From: Vreelandella massiliensis
GTDB lineage: Bacteria > Pseudomonadota > Gammaproteobacteria > Pseudomonadales > Halomonadaceae
DNA: 64,000 nt
NCBI RefSeq assembly: GCF_900155385.1
Contig: NZ_LT699745.1
Span: 135,578 to 199,577 of the forward strand
Direction of reading: 5' to 3'
Under the pieces are notes generated by a model. It was given only the letters and a program-made list of their open reading frames with translations, ran no database searches and was not told where the DNA came from. This document shows, piece by piece, positions 26,487-36,936 of this stretch. Both the position numbers and the translations under genes were made by a program. Positions within the stretch are counted from its first letter, which is position 1. Each line of letters opens with the position of its first letter.

Positions 26487-26535
26487 TGTTAGGCAAGAGT
26501 TCTCGCGGAGATTGACGACTTATCAGGAGGGAGTT

Positions 26536-27609
26536 ATGACATTAAATAAAAGCAGTGACGCACCCAGCACAAGCGAAGGCATGGGACTATTCGGGCGCTT
26601 TCTTTCGCTATGGGTGGCGTTGGCAATTATGGCGGGGATTGCGTTAGGCCAGTTTGCGCCGGCGATACCGGAGGCTCTTTCACGCTTTGAATACGCCCAG
26701 GTATCGATTCCCGTGGCGATACTGATTTGGGCAATGATCTTTCCGATGATGGCGCAAATCGACTTCACCGCCATTCTGGGTGTTCGCCGGCAACCCAAGG
26801 GGTTGATGATCACGACCACAGTCAACTGGCTAATCAAACCCTTCACCATGTTCGCCATTGCGTGGTTTTTCTTGACCGTGCTGTTTCGCCCTTTTATTGC
26901 CCCCGACATGGCCAATCAGTACCTGGCAGGCGCTATTCTGCTAGGCGCAGCCCCCTGCACCGCGATGGTGTTTGTGTGGAGTTATTTAACCCGTGGCGAT
27001 GCTGCTTATACCCTGGTTCAGGTGTCGCTCAACGATGTCATTATGCTGTTTGCCTTCGCGCCGATCGTAGTCTTTCTCTTGGGTGTGTCCAATATTCAGG
27101 TACCTTGGAACACCGTCGCCCTTTCCGTTGTGCTGTATATCGTCATACCGCTGGCAGCGGGTTACCTCACACGTCAAACACTGAGCAAAAAACGCGGCAG
27201 CGAGTGGTACGACGACGTCTTTATGAAACGCATTGGGCCGATTACCCCTATCGGGCTGATTATTACGCTGGTGCTGCTATTTGCCTTTCAAGGCGAAGTG
27301 ATTCTGCAAAACCCGCTGCATATCGTGCTGATCGCCATTCCGTTGATTGTGCAAACTTTTCTGATTTTCTTTCTAGCTTATGGCTGGGCCAAGGCGTGGC
27401 GAGTCCCGCATAGCGTCGCCGCCCCCGGGGCAATGATTGGCGCCAGTAACTTTTTTGAACTCGCCGTGGCCGCCGCCATTTCTATTTTTGGCTTGCAGTC
27501 GGGTGCGGCACTCGCCACCGTTGTCGGTGTTTTAGTCGAAGTGCCTTTAATGCTTGCCCTAGTGCGTATTGCCAACAATACGCGGCACCAGTTTCCGCAA
27601 GCCACATAA
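26536..27609 (+). CDS. acr3: Arsenite efflux permease, Acr3 family
   Basis: 357 residues from MTLNKSSDAPS, chosen for the AGGAGGG site 4-8 nt before the ATG. Ten membrane helices are apparent. Family motifs are visible: GAAPCTAMVFVWSYL with the conserved cysteine that binds arsenite, and IGASNFFELAVAAAISIFG. It extrudes arsenite using the proton gradient. The gene stands alone on the plus strand, separated from the gap-arsJ pair by a PAS-GGDEF-EAL gene. No arsenate reductase is present here, so arsenite must come from reduction encoded elsewhere or from outside. Confidence 0.93.
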   Translation: MTLNKSSDAPSTSEGMGLFGRFLSLWVALAIMAGIALGQFAPAIPEALSRFEYAQVSIPVAILIWAMIFPMMAQIDFTAILGVRRQPKGLMITTTVNWLIKPFTMFAIAWFFLTVLFRPFIAPDMANQYLAGAILLGAAPCTAMVFVWSYLTRGDAAYTLVQVSLNDVIMLFAFAPIVVFLLGVSNIQVPWNTVALSVVLYIVIPLAAGYLTRQTLSKKRGSEWYDDVFMKRIGPITPIGLIITLVLLFAFQGEVILQNPLHIVLIAIPLIVQTFLIFFLAYGWAKAWRVPHSVAAPGAMIGASNFFELAVAAAISIFGLQSGAALATVVGVLVEVPLMLALVRIANNTRHQFPQAT

Positions 27610-27611
27610 CG

Positions 27612-29825
27612 TCAACTAAACGTTTTGGCAAAGAGCGCGGGCATGCTCTCGATAGGTCCCGGTCGAGCGAGCAGAAAGCCCTGCACACTGGCGCAGCGAT
27701 GCTCGCCGAGAAAGGCTAATTGATCGTGGGTTTCCACCCCTTCGGCTACCACATGCAACTTTAGGGCGCGAGCCAAGGCAATCACCGCCTGCGTGATGGC
27801 AGCATCTTCAGAGTCCCGGACCAGATCACGAATAAAGGCGCGATCGATCTTCAAGGTATTGACCGGAAAACGCTTCAGGTAGCTAAGCGACGAGTAGCCG
27901 GTGCCAAAGTCATCAATGGCCAGTCGCACGCCAAGCGCCCGCAGGGCGTGCATGGTATCAATGGCGGCCTCGACATCATCCATCACCATGCTTTCGGTGA
28001 TTTCAAGCTCCACCTTCTCGGGCGCAATGGCGCTCTCCCCAAGAGCGGTGCGTACGCTTTCGATCAACCCCGGCTGGCGGAACTGGCGAGCCGATAGATT
28101 GATCGCCACTCCCGGCACCTGCCCAAGACGTTCGCCGAGCTCAACCGCATCCAGGCAGGCACGGCGCAAAATCCAAGCCCCCAGCGGCACGATCAGCGTG
28201 GTCTCCTCGGCCAAAGGAATAAAGTCCGCCGGCGAGACCATGCCATCCGCATGGGGCCAGCGGATCAGCGCCTCCATGCTTGAGAAGCGGCCTGTTTCCA
28301 GATTCAGCTTGGGCTGATAATGCAGCACAAAGCTTTCCTCAGCCACGGCACGGCGCAGGTCGCTTTCCAGCCGCACGCGCGCGGCACTGTTTCGGTTCAT
28401 GCTGTCGGAGAAGAAGCGAAACTCCCCACGCCCGACATCTTTGGCTTGTATCAAGGCTGTCTCGGCCACCCGCACAAGCTCGTCCACATCGGCGGCGTTA
28501 TCAGGAAAAATGGCAATGCCGATACTCGCCTGAACAAATACCTCATCGCGCTGGCCCGACTCGCCTTCCACATTGAAAGGCGTATTCATGGCTTCAAGCA
28601 TACGCTTGGCCACCACCGCCGCGTTCTCAGGCGCTTGGAGGTCGTTGAGAATAACCGCAAAGTCGTCACCCCCCACACGCGAGACAAGGTCGGGATCACG
28701 CTCGCGGCGGCTCTCCTGTCGCGCGACCAGGTCGGTACGGCGCACCGCGGTTTCCAGTCGTTCGGCGACTTCGACCAGCAGTTTATCGCCAGCGGCGAAG
28801 CCGAAGGTATCGTTGAACTGCTTGAAACGATCAAGGTTGAGCAGCATCACCCCAACGCGTGTTTTCTGCCGGCGAGAGACCTCGAACTCGTGCTGCAAGC
28901 GGTGGCGGAATAGCGACCGATTGGGCAGCGTGGTCAAAGAGTCGTAATACTGCAGCCGCTCAATCTCTTCCTCAGAGGCTTTCTGCTCGGTCAGGTCGTG
29001 GAACATGGCCACGTAGTTGCGTGTATTGCCTTCTTCGTCTACCAGCCGGTCGATGCTCAGAAACTTCGGGAACGCCTCACCATTCTCGCGACGGTCCCAT
29101 ATCTCGCCCTCCCAATGCAGGTCGCGATCAAGGGCGGCCCACATACGTCGATAGAAATCGGGTCCGTGGTGGCCGGATTTGGCCACGGTAGGCTTTTTGC
29201 CGATCACTTGGCTCAATTTAAAGCCGGTTAATTTTTCATAGGCCGGGTTAACGTAGAGGATACGATTGTCAGCGTCGGTGATGGCCACGGCGTGGGAGGC
29301 ACGCTCCACCACTTTATTGACAAGCTCAAGCCGGTTGATGGTTTCCCGGTGTCGCTGCGCTTCCTCTTCGAGTTCCTGGGTACGCTCGCGCACTCGCTTC
29401 TCAAGTTCAGCATTGACCGCTGTCAGCATGCCCTCAAGGCGCTTGCGCTCACTGAGGTCATGCAAAATGGCGGCAAAGCGGGGCTCACCGTCCTCTTTGA
29501 AGAAGCTAACCGAGATAAGCAGCGCCACCCTGTCACCATGGCGATCAAGGCCTTCAACCTCTCGCGTTGCCCCCACCATATAGCGGGAACCCTGCTGAAA
29601 GTAATTGGCGACATAATCCGGGTGACGACAACGCTCAGGGTGGGGCATTAATTCGGTAATGGGGCGACCGACAAGCGCACCTGCGGCATACTGAAACATC
29701 CCTTCTGCGGCCTGGTTGGCCTGCAGAATGATGCCATTGATGTCGGTGATGATGATGCCGTTGGTTGCTGTTGCCAGTAAATCAGCGGCACCCTCTTTCC
29801 CAGGTGCTGTGGCGGCCTTTTCCAT
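27612..29825 (-). CDS. PAS-PAS-GGDEF-EAL cyclic-di-GMP protein
   Basis: 737 residues, no membrane segment. PAS domains at ~15-130 and ~165-290 flank a coiled coil (RVRERTQELEEEAQRHR). The diguanylate cyclase domain has GGDDF at 385-389 in place of GGDEF. The EAL domain is canonical (EAL at 518-520, DDFGTGYSSLSYL, and the final VVAEGVET). The likely net activity is phosphodiesterase, with the cyclase half weak or regulatory. Its stop lies 2 nt from the convergent acr3 stop. It splits the arsenic genes; an arsenic link is not supported beyond position. Confidence 0.92.
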   Translation of the reverse strand: MEKAATAPGKEGAADLLATATNGIIITDINGIILQANQAAEGMFQYAAGALVGRPITELMPHPERCRHPDYVANYFQQGSRYMVGATREVEGLDRHGDRVALLISVSFFKEDGEPRFAAILHDLSERKRLEGMLTAVNAELEKRVRERTQELEEEAQRHRETINRLELVNKVVERASHAVAITDADNRILYVNPAYEKLTGFKLSQVIGKKPTVAKSGHHGPDFYRRMWAALDRDLHWEGEIWDRRENGEAFPKFLSIDRLVDEEGNTRNYVAMFHDLTEQKASEEEIERLQYYDSLTTLPNRSLFRHRLQHEFEVSRRQKTRVGVMLLNLDRFKQFNDTFGFAAGDKLLVEVAERLETAVRRTDLVARQESRRERDPDLVSRVGGDDFAVILNDLQAPENAAVVAKRMLEAMNTPFNVEGESGQRDEVFVQASIGIAIFPDNAADVDELVRVAETALIQAKDVGRGEFRFFSDSMNRNSAARVRLESDLRRAVAEESFVLHYQPKLNLETGRFSSMEALIRWPHADGMVSPADFIPLAEETTLIVPLGAWILRRACLDAVELGERLGQVPGVAINLSARQFRQPGLIESVRTALGESAIAPEKVELEITESMVMDDVEAAIDTMHALRALGVRLAIDDFGTGYSSLSYLKRFPVNTLKIDRAFIRDLVRDSEDAAITQAVIALARALKLHVVAEGVETHDQLAFLGEHRCASVQGFLLARPGPIESMPALFAKTFS

Positions 29826-29951
29826 GACTCTCTCCGACTCTGTTCACGCCTTCATTCGACGAGGAGGACCAGAGTATATGGCGCACCCATCTTCAAACCT
29901 TGATTGAAAGCAAGAGAGCGTCTAAAAACATGTTGTTACGCTGGGAGTGTT

Positions 29952-31172
29952 TTAGGCCTCCTGGGGTAACGCCAATGCCATCAACGCACTCGACGCGACC
30001 AAGGCGGCCGCCATCCATAAGCAAGCACTTAAACCATAAGCCATATACAGCCAGCCGGAGAGCAGTGTGCCGATCAATCGCCCCAAGGCGTTGGCCATGT
30101 AGTAAAAGCCCACATCCATGGACACACCGTCGGCACGGGCATAGTGAACAATCAGGTAGCTATGCCAGCTAGAGTTGATGGCGAACAGTACGCCAAAGGC
30201 GAGAAGCCCTACCACCAACCAGCCCACTTCGGCCAAAGGTAAAAGCGCCAGCACAATCGCCAATGCGGCAAGAGTCGCGGCCCAGCCGCTGGTTAACCAG
30301 CGAGCATCCCCCCTGATCAGGCGAGATAACTTGGGCGCTTGCGTCTGCACACCGCCGTAACCGCTCACCCAGATAGCGAGTAAGCCCCCGACCGTCCAAT
30401 GGCTCCACCCATGCTGGTCGTAGAGAAAGACCGGCAAGGCCACTACAAACCACACGTCGCGAGAAGCGAAAAGACACAGGCGCGCCGCGGAGAGCACGTT
30501 AATGGCGCGCGACTTGGAGAATATCTCGGTAAATTTCGGCTTACGCTTTTGCCGTCCGAGATCCGCTTTCAGCCGCCAAAGCGAAAGTGCCAATACGCCC
30601 ACCAGCATCACCGCCATGGCCAAAACAGCGCCCTGAAAGCCGATCAGCGTTAGCAGTGCGCCGCCGACGAAAAACCCGAGCCCCTTGAGCGCATTTTTGG
30701 AGCCGGTGAGCATCGCCACCCAGCGGTAAAGCGCACTACTAGCATTCGCGCTATCCGTGGGGACGAGCACTTTCACCGCGCTTTTGGCGCTCATTTTATT
30801 AAGGTCCTTGGCGATCCCCGAGAGCGCTTGCGCGGCCATGACCCACGCCACGGTTAACATACTCGCTGGCACCAACAGCATGGAGAGCGCCACGATCTGG
30901 ATACCCAGCCCCACGTTCATGGTGCGATTAAGCCCCAACCTCGCGCCGAGCCAGCCGCCTACCAGATTGGTCACCACGCCAAACGCTTCGTAAAACAGAA
31001 ACAGCATGGCCACTTCAAGAGCCGAGTACCCCAGCTGGTGGAAATGCAAGACCACCAACATGCGTAGGGCGCCATCGGTGAGAGTGAATGCCCAGTAATT
31101 GCCCGTTATCAGCAAGTATTGGCGCACTTCAAACGGCAGTGCTTTTATCCGGGTCACCATGGATTCATTCAC
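29952..31172 (-). CDS. arsJ: ArsJ, organoarsenical efflux MFS permease
   Basis: About 406 residues with 12 predicted membrane helices. The sequence ([30 protein letters not shown], cut here to its key words [15 protein letters not shown]; then KMSAKSAVK) matches ArsJ, which exports 1-arseno-3-phosphoglycerate. It overlaps the 3' end of the GAPDH gene by 8 nt (GTG start); an ATG four codons later is an alternative start. Coupling to GAPDH is the known arsenate detoxification pair: GAPDH makes the unstable arseno-ester and ArsJ pumps it out, where it hydrolyses. Confidence 0.9.
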   Translation of the reverse strand: MNESMVTRIKALPFEVRQYLLITGNYWAFTLTDGALRMLVVLHFHQLGYSALEVAMLFLFYEAFGVVTNLVGGWLGARLGLNRTMNVGLGIQIVALSMLLVPASMLTVAWVMAAQALSGIAKDLNKMSAKSAVKVLVPTDSANASSALYRWVAMLTGSKNALKGLGFFVGGALLTLIGFQGAVLAMAVMLVGVLALSLWRLKADLGRQKRKPKFTEIFSKSRAINVLSAARLCLFASRDVWFVVALPVFLYDQHGWSHWTVGGLLAIWVSGYGGVQTQAPKLSRLIRGDARWLTSGWAATLAALAIVLALLPLAEVGWLVVGLLAFGVLFAINSSWHSYLIVHYARADGVSMDVGFYYMANALGRLIGTLLSGWLYMAYGLSACLWMAAALVASSALMALALPQEA

Positions 31173-32181
31173 GACCCACCTTCAGCGCCAGTTCCGCGGT
31201 GCGATTGGCATAACCCCACTCGTTGTCGTACCAGGCGTAGAGCTTAAGCTGCGTGCCGTTGATCACCATGGTGGAGAGCGCATCGATAATGGAGCTGCGC
31301 GGATCGGTGCGGTAATCGATCGACACCAGCGGGAGCTCCTCATAGCCAAGAATTCCTGCAAGCTCACCTTCGGCGGCGGCTTTGAGCGCTGCGTTCACCT
31401 CTTCGGTGGTCACCTCACGCTCAAGCTCAAACACCATATCGGTGATGGACGCATTGGCCAGCGGTACCCGAATCGCATGGCCGTTAAGCTTTCCCTCTAA
31501 TTCGGGGAAGATCGCCGTGATCGCTTTGGCCGAGCCAGTGGTGGTCGGGATCAGGCTCATACCGCAGGCACGCGCGCGGCGAAGATCCTTATGCGGCGCA
31601 TCGAGAATCGTTTGGGTATTGGTGATGTCGTGAACGGTGGTCATCGAGCCGTGGCGAATGCCGTAGGTCTCTTGAATCACCTTGACCACGGGCGCTAGGC
31701 AGTTGGTGGTACAGCTTGCCGCCGTCACCACGCGATGCTTCTCGGGGTCATAAAGGTGATCATTAACCCCCATCACGACATTGAGCACCTCTGACTCTTT
31801 TACCGGGGCGCTAACCACGACGCGCTTAACCCCTTGATCCAAATAAGCGTTTAATTTGTCACGGGTCTTGTGCTTACCCGAACACTCGATCACCACATCA
31901 CACGCCGACCAGTCGCTATCGGGAATGGCACTGTTAGCGCTAAAGGCAATGTCATGGCCGTCAATGTTGATAGCATCTTGAGTCGCTGAGATGCCCTCAC
32001 CCGGAGCCCAGTGGCCATGCACCGAATCAAACGCCAGCAGGTGGGCAAATGTCGCTGCATCGCCACCGGGGTCATTGATACGCACAAGCGTCACGCTACC
32101 CGACGCTACCTGTTGCCATAGACTGCGCAGGGTCAAACGTCCCATGCGGCCAAAGCCGTTGATTCCGATCTTGAGTGTCAT
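31165..32181 (-). CDS. Glyceraldehyde-3-phosphate dehydrogenase of the ars (ArsJ-partner) type
   Basis: 338 residues from [11 protein letters not shown], with AAGGAG 7 nt before the ATG. The NAD-binding motif INGFGRMGR, catalytic C157 in [11 protein letters not shown] and the phosphate-binding TTTGSAKA are present. The fused position with arsJ and the divergent distance from glycolytic genes mark it as the arsenate-accepting enzyme rather than the main glycolytic one. An AT-rich dyad lies 44-65 bp upstream of the start. It is the first gene downstream of pstB, separated by a strong terminator, so phosphate uptake and arsenate export lie side by side. Confidence 0.93.
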   Translation of the reverse strand: MTLKIGINGFGRMGRLTLRSLWQQVASGSVTLVRINDPGGDAATFAHLLAFDSVHGHWAPGEGISATQDAINIDGHDIAFSANSAIPDSDWSACDVVIECSGKHKTRDKLNAYLDQGVKRVVVSAPVKESEVLNVVMGVNDHLYDPEKHRVVTAASCTTNCLAPVVKVIQETYGIRHGSMTTVHDITNTQTILDAPHKDLRRARACGMSLIPTTTGSAKAITAIFPELEGKLNGHAIRVPLANASITDMVFELEREVTTEEVNAALKAAAEGELAGILGYEELPLVSIDYRTDPRSSIIDALSTMVINGTQLKLYAWYDNEWGYANRTAELALKVGRE

Positions 32182-32224
32182 TCGGCGTCTCCTTAGATTG
32201 ATGGCAGCTACCCTAGCAAACAAC

Positions 32225-32246
32225 ACATATATTTTTCCATATATAA
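32225..32246. promoter_or_regulatory. AT-rich dyad upstream of the ars GAPDH gene
   Basis: ATATAT - TTTTCC - ATATAT lies 44-65 bp before the GAPDH start and resembles the element upstream of acr3. It is a candidate operator for co-regulation of the two arsenic transcripts. Confidence 0.5.
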
Positions 32247-32254
32247 GCAGGACT

Positions 32255-32297
32255 AAAAAAGGCGAGGCGCCAACGCAAAATACGCGCCTGCCTCGCC
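32255..32297 (-). terminator. Rho-independent terminator after pstB
   Basis: On the minus strand GGCGAGGC ... GCCTCGCC (32261-32297, with further pairing inside) is followed by six T. It ends the pst transcript before the arsenic genes. Confidence 0.85.
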
Positions 32298-32324
32298 ACG
32301 AGCACAGCTCATTACAAAAATTAG

Positions 32325-33164
32325 TTAGCCATAGCGGCCTGAAATGTAGTCTTCGGTCTTTTTCTTCGCCGGCGTCGAGAACATGACACGCGTGTCGTTA
32401 TACTCGATGATTTCACCTAAGTGGAAAAACGCGGTGTAATCCGCCACGCGCGCCGCCTGCTGCATGTTGTGGGTCACGGTGACGATGGTGAACTTCTCTT
32501 TCAGACGGTCCATCAAGTCTTCAATCGTGGCCGTCGAGATCGGGTCCAGCGCCGACGTGGGCTCATCCATCAGGATCACATCCGGTTGCACCGCGATCGC
32601 CCGCGCAATGCATAGGCGCTGCTGCTGACCGCCGGATAGCGACGTGCCCGGATCCTGCAGCTTATCTTTGACCTCTTCCCAGAGCCCTGCATCACGCAGT
32701 GCTTTTTCCACCAGTTCGTCCTGATCCGCCTTGCGGCTGACCAGGTCGTGCATGCGCGGCGCGTAGGCGATGTTTTCGTAGATCGACTTGGGGAATGGGT
32801 TGGGTTTTTGAAACACCATACCCACACGGCGCCGTAGCGCCACTTCGTCCATTTTGACGGCATTGATATCTCTACCGTCCATCTCTACCAGGCCTTCCAC
32901 CCGCACATTGGGTATTAGGTCATTCATGCGGTTTAAGCAGCGCAAAAACGTCGACTTACCGCAGCCCGAGGGGCCAATCAGGGCGGTGACATTTTTTTGA
33001 AAAAGGTCGATGTCGATCCCTTTTAGCGCCTGGTTCTTGCCGTACCACAGGTTCAGATCGCGTACGCGAATGCTTAAATCGTGGCACGCCTGCTCGTTGT
33101 GCGTGTAAGGCTGCCCTATCGCCGGGGCTTGCTGCTGGCTCATTTGGGGTGCTTGACTATTCAT
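32325..33164 (-). CDS. pstB: Phosphate ABC transporter ATP-binding protein PstB
   Basis: 279 residues from [10 protein letters not shown], with GAGGAAAT before the ATG. Walker [11 protein letters not shown]-loop [23 protein letters not shown] signature [14 protein letters not shown], Walker [14 protein letters not shown] and the switch histidine in VTHNMQQA are intact. It hydrolyses ATP to drive phosphate import through PstC and PstA. It is the last gene of the operon here: no phoU follows, which is unusual because pst operons often end with it. Confidence 0.96.
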   Translation of the reverse strand: MNSQAPQMSQQQAPAIGQPYTHNEQACHDLSIRVRDLNLWYGKNQALKGIDIDLFQKNVTALIGPSGCGKSTFLRCLNRMNDLIPNVRVEGLVEMDGRDINAVKMDEVALRRRVGMVFQKPNPFPKSIYENIAYAPRMHDLVSRKADQDELVEKALRDAGLWEEVKDKLQDPGTSLSGGQQQRLCIARAIAVQPDVILMDEPTSALDPISTATIEDLMDRLKEKFTIVTVTHNMQQAARVADYTAFFHLGEIIEYNDTRVMFSTPAKKKTEDYISGRYG

Positions 33165-33189
33165 AATAATTTCCTCGAAAACGTAGGGC

Positions 33190-34356
33190 TTACCAGCGAC
33201 GTTCAAACTTTTTACGCAGCACGACGGCTGAGGCATTTAATGAGATGAGAATGGTTAAAAGCACCAGAATACCGCCCGCCGTTTTTTCGACAAAGGCTTG
33301 TTCAGGCTCGCTTGCCCACGTAAATACCTGTGCCGGCAACACAGTCGCCGCGTTGGTGAAGGAGGCGCCCACGTCGGGAATAAAGGCCACCATGCCCACA
33401 ATAATCAGCGGTGCGGTTTCCCCCATCGCCTGTGCCAAGCCGATGATGGAACCGGTCATAATCCCCGGCATGGCAAGCGGCAAGACGTGATCGCGCACCA
33501 CCTGCCAGCGCGAACACCCGACCCCGAAAGCGGCATGGCGAATCGAATCCGGCACACTGCGAAGGGCCGTACGCGTGGAGATAATAATCACCGGCAGCGT
33601 CATCAGTGCCAGCGTCATACCACCGGCTAGCGGTGATGAACGCGGTACACCGAAGAAATTAATAAAGATCGCCAGGCCCAACAGACCAAACAGAATCGAC
33701 GGAATGGCTGCGAGGTTATTGATGTTGATCTCGATCGCTTGGGTAAAGCGATTATCGGGCGCGAACTCCTCCAGATAAACCGCTGTCATGACCCCGATGG
33801 GGAACGCGATAGCCAGGGTGACGATCATGGTCATGATCGTACCCACGACAGCGGAGAGAATACCCGCGCTTTCCGCTATTTTAGAGTCACCTTGGGTAAA
33901 GAAGGTCGTGTTAAATTTAAGCGCCACCTGCCCCGACTCGACCAAGGCATCAACGGTTGCCACTTCACTTTCGCTAAGTTTATGGCGATGCCCTTTTAAG
34001 TACTGATCAACTTGGCTATTGGCGAGCAGCCAGCGCGTTTCACGGCTCCCGACCATTTCCGGGTTATTGCGCAGTTGCAGCGGAATCCCACGCACTTCGG
34101 TGCGACTGACAACCGGTACCAGCACATCATCTATGGCTTTACGCCCATCCTTTGACGCTTCTTCGGAGTAGTGCATTTCAGTTTGCACATAGGCTTGCTG
34201 GAACGCTGGCAGGCCCTTACTTAGCATGTCGCTAAAAAACCACAGCAAAAATAGGCCAGCTAACCCCAAAGCACCCATGGATATCCACTTCAAGCGGGCC
34301 GATTTACGATGGCGACGCTTGAGCTGCTGGCTAATGTCATCAAATGATTGGCTCAT
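33190..34356 (-). CDS. pstA: Phosphate ABC transporter permease PstA
   Basis: 388 residues, about 90 longer than E. coli PstA because of an N-terminal extracytoplasmic insert (DUF3333-type, ~60-150) after the first membrane helix. Six core membrane helices and the permease loop ([32 protein letters not shown]) that docks PstB are present. It lies 15 nt after the pstC stop and 25 nt before pstB. Confidence 0.94.
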   Translation of the reverse strand: MSQSFDDISQQLKRRHRKSARLKWISMGALGLAGLFLLWFFSDMLSKGLPAFQQAYVQTEMHYSEEASKDGRKAIDDVLVPVVSRTEVRGIPLQLRNNPEMVGSRETRWLLANSQVDQYLKGHRHKLSESEVATVDALVESGQVALKFNTTFFTQGDSKIAESAGILSAVVGTIMTMIVTLAIAFPIGVMTAVYLEEFAPDNRFTQAIEININNLAAIPSILFGLLGLAIFINFFGVPRSSPLAGGMTLALMTLPVIIISTRTALRSVPDSIRHAAFGVGCSRWQVVRDHVLPLAMPGIMTGSIIGLAQAMGETAPLIIVGMVAFIPDVGASFTNAATVLPAQVFTWASEPEQAFVEKTAGGILVLLTILISLNASAVVLRKKFERRW

Positions 34357-34371
34357 GGTAGATCCTAGGCG

Positions 34372-35622
34372 TTACAGATTATTGACGCGATATTTTTCAC
34401 GGAAGCGACGAATCATCAGCACCGATACCAAATTGAGTGAAAGCGTGACCGCAAACAGCACCAAGCCCAGCGCAAAGGCGGAGAGCGTTTCGGCACTTTC
34501 AAACTCCTGATCCCCGGTGAGGGCCGCGACAATACGCACGGTCACGGTGGTCATGTCCTCTAACGGGTTAGCGGTCAGGTTGGGGCGCATACCCGCAGCC
34601 ATCACCACGATCATGGTTTCCCCCAACGCCCGCGACATTCCCAAAAGCGAAGCGGAAATAATCCCCGGCAGCGCCGCGGGTATCACCACATCTCGAATGG
34701 TTTCGCCCTTGGTCATTCCCAACGCCAGTGAACCTTGGCGCATGCTATCGGGTACGGCGTTGATCACGTCATCGGAGAGCGAAGAAATAAACGGGATAAT
34801 CATGATCCCCATCACCACACCTGGGGCGACCGCGTTGTTGTACGAGGCGTCCAGGCCCAAAAAGCCCGCGATATCGACAATAATCGGCGCCACCGTGATC
34901 GCGGCGAAAAACCCATAGACGACCGTTGGAATACCCGCGAGCACCTCAAGCACCGGCTTAGCAATGGTTCTCACCCGCCGTGGCGCGTACTCCGACATGT
35001 AGATCGCCGACGCCAGCCCCACTGGCACAGCCACCAGCATGGCGATCAATGTGATCATGAAGGTACCGGCAAAAAGCGGCACTGAACCAAACTCAGCACC
35101 CCCACCGTCCCCGCGGCCAGCTGACGCTAAAAAGCTAGCGCCTGGGTTCCATGTAGTGCCGGTGATGAAATCCCAGAAGCTGTGCATCTGAAAAAAGCGC
35201 AGCGCTTCACTAATAATCGAAAAAAGAATGCCGAACGTGGTGAAAATCGAAATCAGCGCCGCCCCGGCTAACGTCTTACGGATAACACGCTCGATAGCAC
35301 GGCGCGCATGAAAGTGCGGTTTCACCTGCGCCACCCCTAAAGCTAAACCGGCGGCAGCGACCACAAGACTTGCGGACAACAAATACAGCGGCGGAATATC
35401 CGCGCCCAGTAGCAATAAGGCAAAAGAGCCCACCGCCCCCACGAGCACGGCAGGCCCCGCGGTTGAAAGCACCGCAAACCACGCATACTGATCCGGCTGT
35501 GCATACATCGCGATACCGGTCGCACGCACGCGGGAGGCTTTGGCTCGGCCCACAAAAAAGGCCACCAGCCCCAGCAGCAAGAGCACAGTACAAAAGAGTA
35601 AAAGTAGCTGGTTGGTTTGCAT
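34372..35622 (-). CDS. pstC: Phosphate ABC transporter permease PstC
   Basis: 416 residues, longer than the ~320 of E. coli because of extra N-terminal membrane helices (~5-90) and an insert. The permease core includes GIPTVVYGFFAAITV and the PstB-docking loop LALGMTKGETIRDVVIPAALPGIISASLLGMSRALGET (key residues EAA-like G-E-T-I). It is separated from pstS by a strong hairpin that probably lowers its expression relative to the binding protein. Confidence 0.94.
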   Translation of the reverse strand: MQTNQLLLLFCTVLLLLGLVAFFVGRAKASRVRATGIAMYAQPDQYAWFAVLSTAGPAVLVGAVGSFALLLLGADIPPLYLLSASLVVAAAGLALGVAQVKPHFHARRAIERVIRKTLAGAALISIFTTFGILFSIISEALRFFQMHSFWDFITGTTWNPGASFLASAGRGDGGGAEFGSVPLFAGTFMITLIAMLVAVPVGLASAIYMSEYAPRRVRTIAKPVLEVLAGIPTVVYGFFAAITVAPIIVDIAGFLGLDASYNNAVAPGVVMGIMIIPFISSLSDDVINAVPDSMRQGSLALGMTKGETIRDVVIPAALPGIISASLLGMSRALGETMIVVMAAGMRPNLTANPLEDMTTVTVRIVAALTGDQEFESAETLSAFALGLVLFAVTLSLNLVSVLMIRRFREKYRVNNL

Positions 35623-35734
35623 CGAATTTCTCTCGCGTTACCTAATGAAATCGTGTTGGCGCCTACTTTGCGGCAAAAACATGACAGCAATGTGACAAGT
35701 GCCATCAAAAAAGCCACCACAAAAGCCACCTCCA

Positions 35735-35770
35735 AAAGAAAGGGCCGGTAGCGCTTTGGCTACCGGCCCT
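35735..35770 (-). terminator. Terminator/attenuator between pstS and pstC
   Basis: AGGGCCGGTAGC and GCTACCGGCCCT form a perfect 12-bp stem with a 6-nt loop, followed on the minus strand by TTCTTTT. It should end many transcripts after pstS and give more binding protein than permease. Confidence 0.88.
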
Positions 35771-35791
35771 CTCGCACGAACGCGGACTAAC

Positions 35792-36805
35792 TTACTTTAA
35801 GTCTTCCAGTGCGAGCTCAGCGCGGTCGGCTACCTTCTGACGCCACGCTTCACGCTCTGCTTCCGGCAGCGGAATCAAGCCAATATCGACCAGATAACCA
35901 CCTTCACCGATCATCTGCTCTTCCATGAACATGTTGGCGTATTCGTACAGCGGCGGCACCATATCGGCGTGCTGGTTCTTAACGTAGAACCACAGCGAGC
36001 GCGCCACCGGATAATCACCCGAGCTGATCGCGTCTGCTTCAGGCTCAACGCCGCCAATGCTTGCGCCCTGAATCATATTGGGGTTCTCCACCAGGAAGGA
36101 GTAACCAAAGATACCGAACGCATCGGTGTCTTCCGACAGACGCTGAATGATCAGGTTATCGTTTTCGCCCGCGTCGATATACATCCCATCGGCGCGAATC
36201 TCGGTGTAACCCTCATCGCCATAAACGCCCATCTCTTCGGAAACCGTCTCCATGACGAGCTCTTCAAAGGCATCACGGGTACCGGAGGTCGTGGGCGGAC
36301 CGTAAATAGAGATTTCACGATCCGGCAGGGAGGCGTCGATGTCGCTCCAGTTCGTGTAGGGGTTATCGACCAGCTCACCGTCAACCGGCACCTGAGCGGC
36401 TACCGCCAAGAAAATCTGCTCGAGAGTGAAGTCCGCTGCGGGGTTGTCGGTTGACTGCCCCAGCACGATACCGTCGGAGCCAATTTTAGCTTCGGTGATA
36501 TCGGTCACGCCGTTCTCTTCGCAGCGCTCGAATTCAGACGGCTTCATGCGGCGCGATGCGTTGGTGATATCCGGCGTGCCATCGCCAACGCCGTTACAGA
36601 ACAGACGCAAGCCACCGCCTGAACCGGTAGACTCGATCACCGGCGTCGGGTAGTTGGTCAGCGCGCCAAACTCTTCGGTGACGTAGCTGGCAAACGGGTA
36701 AACGGTGCTGGAGCCGACGATACGAATCTGATCGCGCGCCTGAGCAACACCGGCAACGCTCATGACGGCAGCGGCGAGTACGGTGGTCTTGAGAATACGG
36801 TTCAT
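35792..36805 (-). CDS. pstS: Phosphate-binding periplasmic protein PstS
   Basis: 337 residues with a Sec signal peptide (residues 1-23, cleavage after GVAQA). Phosphate-binding motifs IVGSSTVYPF, STGSGGGLRLFCNG and TTSGTRDAFEEL are present. AGGAG lies 8 nt before the ATG and a Pho box 62 nt further upstream. It captures phosphate (and, less well, arsenate) for PstCAB. It is the first gene of the pstSCAB operon. Confidence 0.95.
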   Translation of the reverse strand: MNRILKTTVLAAAVMSVAGVAQARDQIRIVGSSTVYPFASYVTEEFGALTNYPTPVIESTGSGGGLRLFCNGVGDGTPDITNASRRMKPSEFERCEENGVTDITEAKIGSDGIVLGQSTDNPAADFTLEQIFLAVAAQVPVDGELVDNPYTNWSDIDASLPDREISIYGPPTTSGTRDAFEELVMETVSEEMGVYGDEGYTEIRADGMYIDAGENDNLIIQRLSEDTDAFGIFGYSFLVENPNMIQGASIGGVEPEADAISSGDYPVARSLWFYVKNQHADMVPPLYEYANMFMEEQMIGEGGYLVDIGLIPLPEAEREAWRQKVADRAELALEDLK

Positions 36806-36866
36806 GCGAATTACTCCTGTCTATGTAAGGGATCTGGCCTTCGCACGACATACCTTGCCCGCTTTC

Positions 36867-36885
36867 TGTGACAGCTTAATGACAT
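36867..36885 (-). promoter_or_regulatory. Pho box (PhoB-binding site)
   Basis: On the minus strand ATGTCATTAAGCTGTCACA matches the direct-repeat Pho box (TGTCA at 11-bp spacing, AT-rich between). It lies 62 bp before the pstS ATG, implying induction by PhoB under phosphate limitation. Confidence 0.82.
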
Positions 36886-36936
36886 AAAAGCGACGTTAAC
36901 GTTGGGCAAAAAAGATAGCGCCTTCCGCAGCCGCCC

